Below, in pieces: positions 6,516 to 7,964 of a stretch of DNA of 7,964 bases. How positions within the stretch are numbered: the stretch's first letter is position 1; every line of letters starts with the position of its first letter. The notes beneath the pieces were generated by a model. The model was not told where the DNA came from. It made no database searches and worked only from the letters and a program-made list of their open reading frames with translations. Made by a program: the position numbers and the translations under genes. The stretch is from positions 1 through 7,964 of the forward strand of contig JAQTVK010000035.1 in the NCBI GenBank assembly GCA_028706795.1, in the 5' to 3' direction. The stretch is from Candidatus Omnitrophota bacterium (lineage in GTDB: Bacteria > Omnitrophota > Gorgyraeia > Pluralincolimonadales > Pluralincolimonadaceae).

Positions 6516-7852
6516 AGTATCGCGAGGTATTCCTTTATCTCATAGTCGGTGACGCGGGCCCTGTATTTATCCCACTCGATCTTCTTGTTCTCGATAAATA
6601 TGTTAAACGCGTGCTCGCCGAGGGCTTTTCTTACGACCGCGCTCTTTTCGGTCTCGTATATGGCCTCATAGAGGTCGCCGGGCAACGGCATTATCCCGCG
6701 CTTCGTCCTCTCTTCAGGCGTAAGCTCGAAGACGTTCTCTTCGGTCGGCGGGATCAGCTCGTAATTCTTCTCTATGCCTTCGAGCCCTGCCGCCAGCATT
6801 ACGCTGAAAGCCAGGTACGGGTTGCATGCCGGGTCCGGCGAGCGGTATTCGATGCGCGTCGCCTTCTCTTTCCCGGGCTTGTATTCGGGTATCCTGACCA
6901 GGGTCGAGCGGTTCCTCTTTGCCCACGCGATGTAGACCGGCGCCTCGTAGCCCGGGACCAGCCTCTTGTAAGAGTTGACCCACTGGCTTGTGACCGAGGT
7001 TATCTCGCGGGAATGCTTCAGCAGGCCTGCGATATAGTTCTTCGCGATCTTTGAAAGGTGGTATTTATCTTTCGCTTCGAAGAAGGCGTTCTTATCTCCC
7101 TCGAAGAGGGACTGGTGGACGTGCATGCCCGAGCCGTTTACCCCGTAGACCGGCTTCGGCATGAATGTCGCATAGAACCCGTAGCGCTGCGCGACTTCTT
7201 TAACGACGACGCGATATGTCATCGCCGCATCCGCCATGGTCAATGCGTCGGTATACCTTAGGTCTATTTCGTGCTGGCTCGGCGCGACTTCGTGATGGCT
7301 GTACTCGACGCCTATCCCCATTGCCTCGAGCATGAGTACCGTATCGCGCCTGAGGTCCGCGGCCGGGTCAGGCGGGATAAGGTCGAAATACCCGCCCGCA
7401 TCGAGCGGTTCTGTCCCTTTATTGTCCCTGAAATAGAAGAACTCCAGCTCGGGCCCGACGTAAAAAGTGAAACCCAGTTTGGCCGCGCGTTTCAGGTTCT
7501 GCTTCAATATATACCTGGGGTCGCCTTCGAACGGGCTGCCGTCCGGCCGGACGATATCGCAGAACATCCTCGCGACCGCGAATTCGTCCTTTGGCCTCCA
7601 GGGCAGGAGGCAGAACGTGTTCGGGTCCGGGCGCGCCATCATGTCCGACTCGTCTATGCGCGCGAAACCCTCTATAGAGGAACCGTCAAATCCCATCCCC
7701 TCCTCGAGCGCGCCTTCAAGCTCTTCAACGGTTATTGCGAAAGATTTGACGAAGCCGAGGATGTCGGTAAACCACAACCTGATGAATTTGACGTTGGCCT
7801 CCTTGGCCATTTTTAACACATATTCTTTGTCTTTGATAGATTTGGCTGCCAT
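6512..7852 (-). CDS. glnA: Type I glutamine synthetase (GSI-alpha type)
   Basis: This enzyme joins glutamate and ammonia to make glutamine using ATP, the main entry of ammonia into metabolism, and works as a cytoplasmic dodecamer. The 446-residue length fits GSI-alpha; adenylylated GSI-beta enzymes are longer, about 470. All landmarks are present: FTDILG (28-33), FDGSSIEGFARIDESDM (55-71), metal ligands in GPELEFF (133-139), HHEVAPSQHEID (186-197), the ATP-site motif MPKPVYGVNGSGMHVHQSL (231-249), RLVPGYEAP with the flap Glu303 (297-305), NRSTLVRIP (314-322) and the RIEYRSPD...NPYLA metal region (333-348). At the adenylylation position the motif reads NVFELTPEE (373-381), with Phe in place of Tyr, so adenylylation is unlikely. 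Arg65 matches B. subtilis Arg62, needed for glutamine feedback inhibition. AAAGGAG (7859-7865) lies 6 bases from the ATG. The gene follows nadE by 15 bases and overlaps the ANTAR gene by 4. Confidence 0.98.
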   Translation of the reverse strand: MAAKSIKDKEYVLKMAKEANVKFIRLWFTDILGFVKSFAITVEELEGALEEGMGFDGSSIEGFARIDESDMMARPDPNTFCLLPWRPKDEFAVARMFCDIVRPDGSPFEGDPRYILKQNLKRAAKLGFTFYVGPELEFFYFRDNKGTEPLDAGGYFDLIPPDPAADLRRDTVLMLEAMGIGVEYSHHEVAPSQHEIDLRYTDALTMADAAMTYRVVVKEVAQRYGFYATFMPKPVYGVNGSGMHVHQSLFEGDKNAFFEAKDKYHLSKIAKNYIAGLLKHSREITSVTSQWVNSYKRLVPGYEAPVYIAWAKRNRSTLVRIPEYKPGKEKATRIEYRSPDPACNPYLAFSVMLAAGLEGIEKNYELIPPTEENVFELTPEERTKRGIMPLPGDLYEAIYETEKSAVVRKALGEHAFNIFIENKKIEWDKYRARVTDYEIKEYLAIL

Positions 7853-7867
7853 CTGCTTCTCCTTTCG

Positions 7868-7964
7868 TTAATATCTGTTCGTTATCGGGACCCTGCGGTC
7901 TTTGCCGAATGCCTTCGGGGTGATCTTGACCCCGGGCGGGCTCTGGCGCCTCTTATATTCGTTC
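7868..7964 (-). CDS. nadE: Glutamine-dependent NAD+ synthetase, C-terminal end (cut by window edge)
   Basis: Only the last 31 codons and the TAA stop (7870-7868) are inside the window. The translation begins NEYKRRQSPPGVKITPKAFG and ends KDRRVPITNRY. This matches the conserved tail of long, glutaminase-fused bacterial NadE proteins, where EYKRRQ-PPG, a KAFG or RAFG, a basic DRR and PI-N follow in this order. The enzyme amidates nicotinic acid adenine dinucleotide to NAD+ in the cytoplasm, taking the ammonia from glutamine. The next gene, glnA, begins 15 bases on, so the two are probably co-transcribed, and glutamine made by GlnA is the substrate of NadE. The glutaminase domain itself cannot be seen here. 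Confidence 0.85.
   Translation of the reverse strand, partial: NEYKRRQSPPGVKITPKAFGKDRRVPITNRY

Noticed and set aside
7271..7816. Plus-strand open frame of 181 codons.
   Set aside because: It is antisense to the conserved core of glnA and shows no family motif or ribosome site.

Overview
This is a compact bacterial stretch (about half G+C) in which every gene I can support lies on the minus strand, so it reads from the right end of the window to the left. Six junctions join seven genes. Five of these are very tight: 15, -4, 5, about 13 and 13 bases. Only one intergenic space is sizeable (5692-5783, 92 bases). The lipoprotein signal peptide and the secreted enzyme suggest a Gram-negative-type, two-membrane organism. 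The mix of a GSI-alpha glutamine synthetase, a GAF-ANTAR protein, AGG/ATA-rich codons and an unusual glycoside hydrolase set resembles uncultured lineages such as Omnitrophota. That placement is an impression, not a demonstrated assignment.

Right part (7964-5784), nitrogen and cofactor block: the last 31 codons of a glutamine-dependent NAD+ synthetase (nadE), then a full type I glutamine synthetase (glnA), then a GAF-ANTAR regulator whose ATG overlaps the glnA stop codon (ATGA). NadE consumes glutamine, GlnA makes it, and ANTAR proteins are RNA-binding antiterminators often tied to nitrogen metabolism, so the three form a sensible unit. The glutamine synthetase has Phe where adenylylated enzymes have Tyr and keeps the Arg associated with glutamine feedback, so control is probably by feedback plus the regulator.

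Middle (5783-5692): a near-perfect sigma-70 promoter (TTGACT, 17 bp, TATAAT) faces left. Directly after the -10 box is a 16-bp inverted repeat placed where a repressor could act. No convincing terminator separates the two blocks.

Left part (5691-1), glycan block: a lipoprotein with a Pro/Ala linker and a jelly-roll, carbohydrate-binding-like domain; a GH35 glycosidase with no export signal; a secreted protein that pairs the same kind of jelly-roll domain with a DUF3131/PF10091 glucoamylase-like catalytic region; and the N-terminal 193 residues of a ROK-family repressor that runs off the left edge. The likely logic is surface capture and outside cleavage of a glycan, import by a transporter not seen here, inside hydrolysis by GH35, and local control by the ROK protein. 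Combining a PF10091 (GH144-like) enzyme with a divergent GH35 makes beta-1,2-glucan or a related glucan a testable substrate guess. This is the part most likely to hold a little-described system.
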